Shown here: positions 63,030 to 64,000 of the stretch, piece by piece
How positions within the stretch are numbered: the first letter of the stretch is position 1
How the letters are laid out: each line of letters starts with the position of its first letter
Source of the DNA: Streptomyces canus
Lineage (GTDB): Bacteria > Actinomycetota > Actinomycetes > Streptomycetales > Streptomycetaceae
NCBI RefSeq assembly: GCF_030815415.1
Contig: NZ_JAUSWW010000001.1
Location: forward strand, 8,246,001 to 8,310,000
Length of the DNA stretch: 64,000 nucleotides
Direction of reading: 5' to 3'
Program-made: the position numbers and the translations under genes
Notes under the pieces: model-generated
Told to the model about the DNA's origin: nothing
Databases searched by the model: none
Seen by the model: the letters and a program-made list of their open reading frames with translations, nothing else

Positions 63030-64000
63030 ATGACGTCCACGGTGCCCAACGCCGTCCAGCACGCCGACGAGCAGCAGCCGCCGATCACCATGTTCGGCCC
63101 GGACTTCCCGTACGCCTACGACGACTTCCTCGCCCACCCGGCGGGTCTCGGCCAGATACCGGCGACCGAGCACGGCGCCGAGGTCGCGGTGATCGGCGGC
63201 GGGCTGTCCGGCCTCGTGGCCGCGTACGAGCTGATGAAGATGGGCCTCAAGCCGGTCGTGTACGAGGCCGACCAGATCGGCGGACGGCTGCGCACCGTGG
63301 GCTTCGACGGCCCGGGCACCGACGGCCTCACCGCCGAGATGGGCGCGATGCGTTTCCCGCCGTCCTCCACGGCGCTCCAGCACTACATCGACCTGGTGGG
63401 CCTGAAGACGCAGCCCTTCCCCAACCCCCTTGCGGAGGCGACCCCTTCGACGGTCGTCGACCTCAAGGGCGAGTCGCACTACGCCGAGACGATCGACGAC
63501 CTGCCCCAGGTCTACCGTGATGTCGCCGCGGCCTGGAACAAGTGCCTCGAAGAGGGCGCCGACTTCTCCGACATGAACCAGGCCATGCGGGAGCGGGACG
63601 TGCCGCGCATCCGCGAGATCTGGGCGAAGCTCGTCGAGAAGCTCGACAACCAGACCTTTTACGGCTTCCTCTGCGAATCCGAGTCCTTCAGGTCCTTCCG
63701 GCACCGCGAGATCTTCGGCCAGGTCGGCTTCGGCACCGGCGGCTGGGACACCGACTTCCCCAACTCCATCCTGGAGATCCTGCGGGTCGTCTACACCGAG
63801 GCCGACGACCACCACCGCGGCATCGTCGGCGGCTCCCAGCAACTGCCGCTCAGGCTCTGGGACCGGGCGCCCGAGAAGATCGTCCACTGGCCCTACGGCA
63901 CCTCCCTGGCGCAGCTGCACGTGAACGGCGAGCCGCGTCCCGCGGTCACCCGTCTGCACCGCACCGCCGGCAACCGGATCACGGTGACCGACGCCGACGG
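63030..64000 (+). CDS. Flavin amine oxidase, lysine 2-monooxygenase-like (DavB type), 3' end outside window
   Basis: Predicted to convert L-lysine to 5-aminovaleramide with O2. 323 residues are in the window, from ATG 63030, and the frame is still open. FAD-binding GGGLSG at 56-61 with the acidic partner Glu 79 in VVYEAD and GGRLR. MGAMRFPPSS, GFGTGGWDTDFPNS and the N-terminal TMFGPDFPYAYDDFLAHPAGLG strongly recall P. putida DavB. Tryptophan 2-monooxygenases share the fold, so lysine specificity is inferred from the DavA-like neighbour. Confidence 0.88.
   Translation, partial: MTSTVPNAVQHADEQQPPITMFGPDFPYAYDDFLAHPAGLGQIPATEHGAEVAVIGGGLSGLVAAYELMKMGLKPVVYEADQIGGRLRTVGFDGPGTDGLTAEMGAMRFPPSSTALQHYIDLVGLKTQPFPNPLAEATPSTVVDLKGESHYAETIDDLPQVYRDVAAAWNKCLEEGADFSDMNQAMRERDVPRIREIWAKLVEKLDNQTFYGFLCESESFRSFRHREIFGQVGFGTGGWDTDFPNSILEILRVVYTEADDHHRGIVGGSQQLPLRLWDRAPEKIVHWPYGTSLAQLHVNGEPRPAVTRLHRTAGNRITVTDAD

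Overview
The window reads as a stretch of a Streptomyces chromosome core. It is very GC-rich with GC-rich third codon positions, and many genes start with GTG (one with TTG). It carries actinomycete-specific genes: bldD with an intact c-di-GMP signature, the actinobacterial IHF (sIHF), a helicase-degenerate PriA and an MltG with a long low-complexity N-terminus. The gene order from hisS through alaS, aro, efp-nusB-bldD, the pyr cluster, gmk-rpoZ-coaBC-metK-priA-fmt-rsmB to rpe matches, from memory, the S. coelicolor region around bldD. No tRNA, rRNA, CRISPR array, prophage or insertion sequence was seen.

Layout. 1-7.6 kb: a DUF349 protein (cut by the window edge), a membrane-anchored cyclophilin, an MBL-fold hydrolase overlapping hisS, a VKOR-type membrane protein, rarA and rpsD. 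7.6-9.6 kb: a badly decayed minus-strand gene for an ATPase/TPR regulator. 9.8-15.6 kb: DUF948 and DUF6167-type proteins, alaS, ruvX and mltG, with tight overlaps. 15.6-20.5 kb: a secreted SapA-like protein, then aroE, a small membrane protein, aroC, aroK and aroB (shikimate pathway). 20.6-23.8 kb: a P-loop kinase-like protein, an M24 peptidase-like protein with changed metal ligands, efp and nusB. 24-24.5 kb: bldD, convergent with nusB. 24.7-34.7 kb: pyrR, pyrB, pyrC, a PH-like membrane protein, carA, carB, pyrD and pyrF, so de novo UMP synthesis except pyrE. The pyrR leader contains a PyrR-binding RNA loop next to the Shine-Dalgarno sequence. 35-44.8 kb: sIHF, gmk, rpoZ, coaBC, metK, priA, an HTH protein on the minus strand, fmt and rsmB.

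From 44.9 kb the content becomes more accessory: an MMPL exporter, rpe, a SorC-type regulator, a lipoprotein RNase of the RNase Sa family translationally coupled to a barstar inhibitor, a GuaB1-type protein, an amino-acid permease with an Lrp/AsnC regulator, and a GntR/UTRA regulator divergent from an ABC importer operon. That operon ends in a HAD-phosphatase/EEP-phosphodiesterase fusion. An MFS transporter and a secreted protein follow. The window ends in a davA-davB type pair (5-aminovaleramidase and lysine 2-monooxygenase) predicted to degrade L-lysine; davB is cut by the window edge.

The most distinctive observations are: (i) the GntR-controlled importer with the HAD-EEP fusion, which looks like an uptake and cleavage route for an organic phosphodiester; (ii) the RNA- and DNA-level control sites at pyrR and bldD; (iii) the lipid-anchored RNase/barstar pair behind a large inverted repeat; (iv) a dispersed intergenic repeat family; and (v) the M24 protein lacking canonical metal ligands. 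All function calls come from reading sequence and remembered family motifs; no database search was run.
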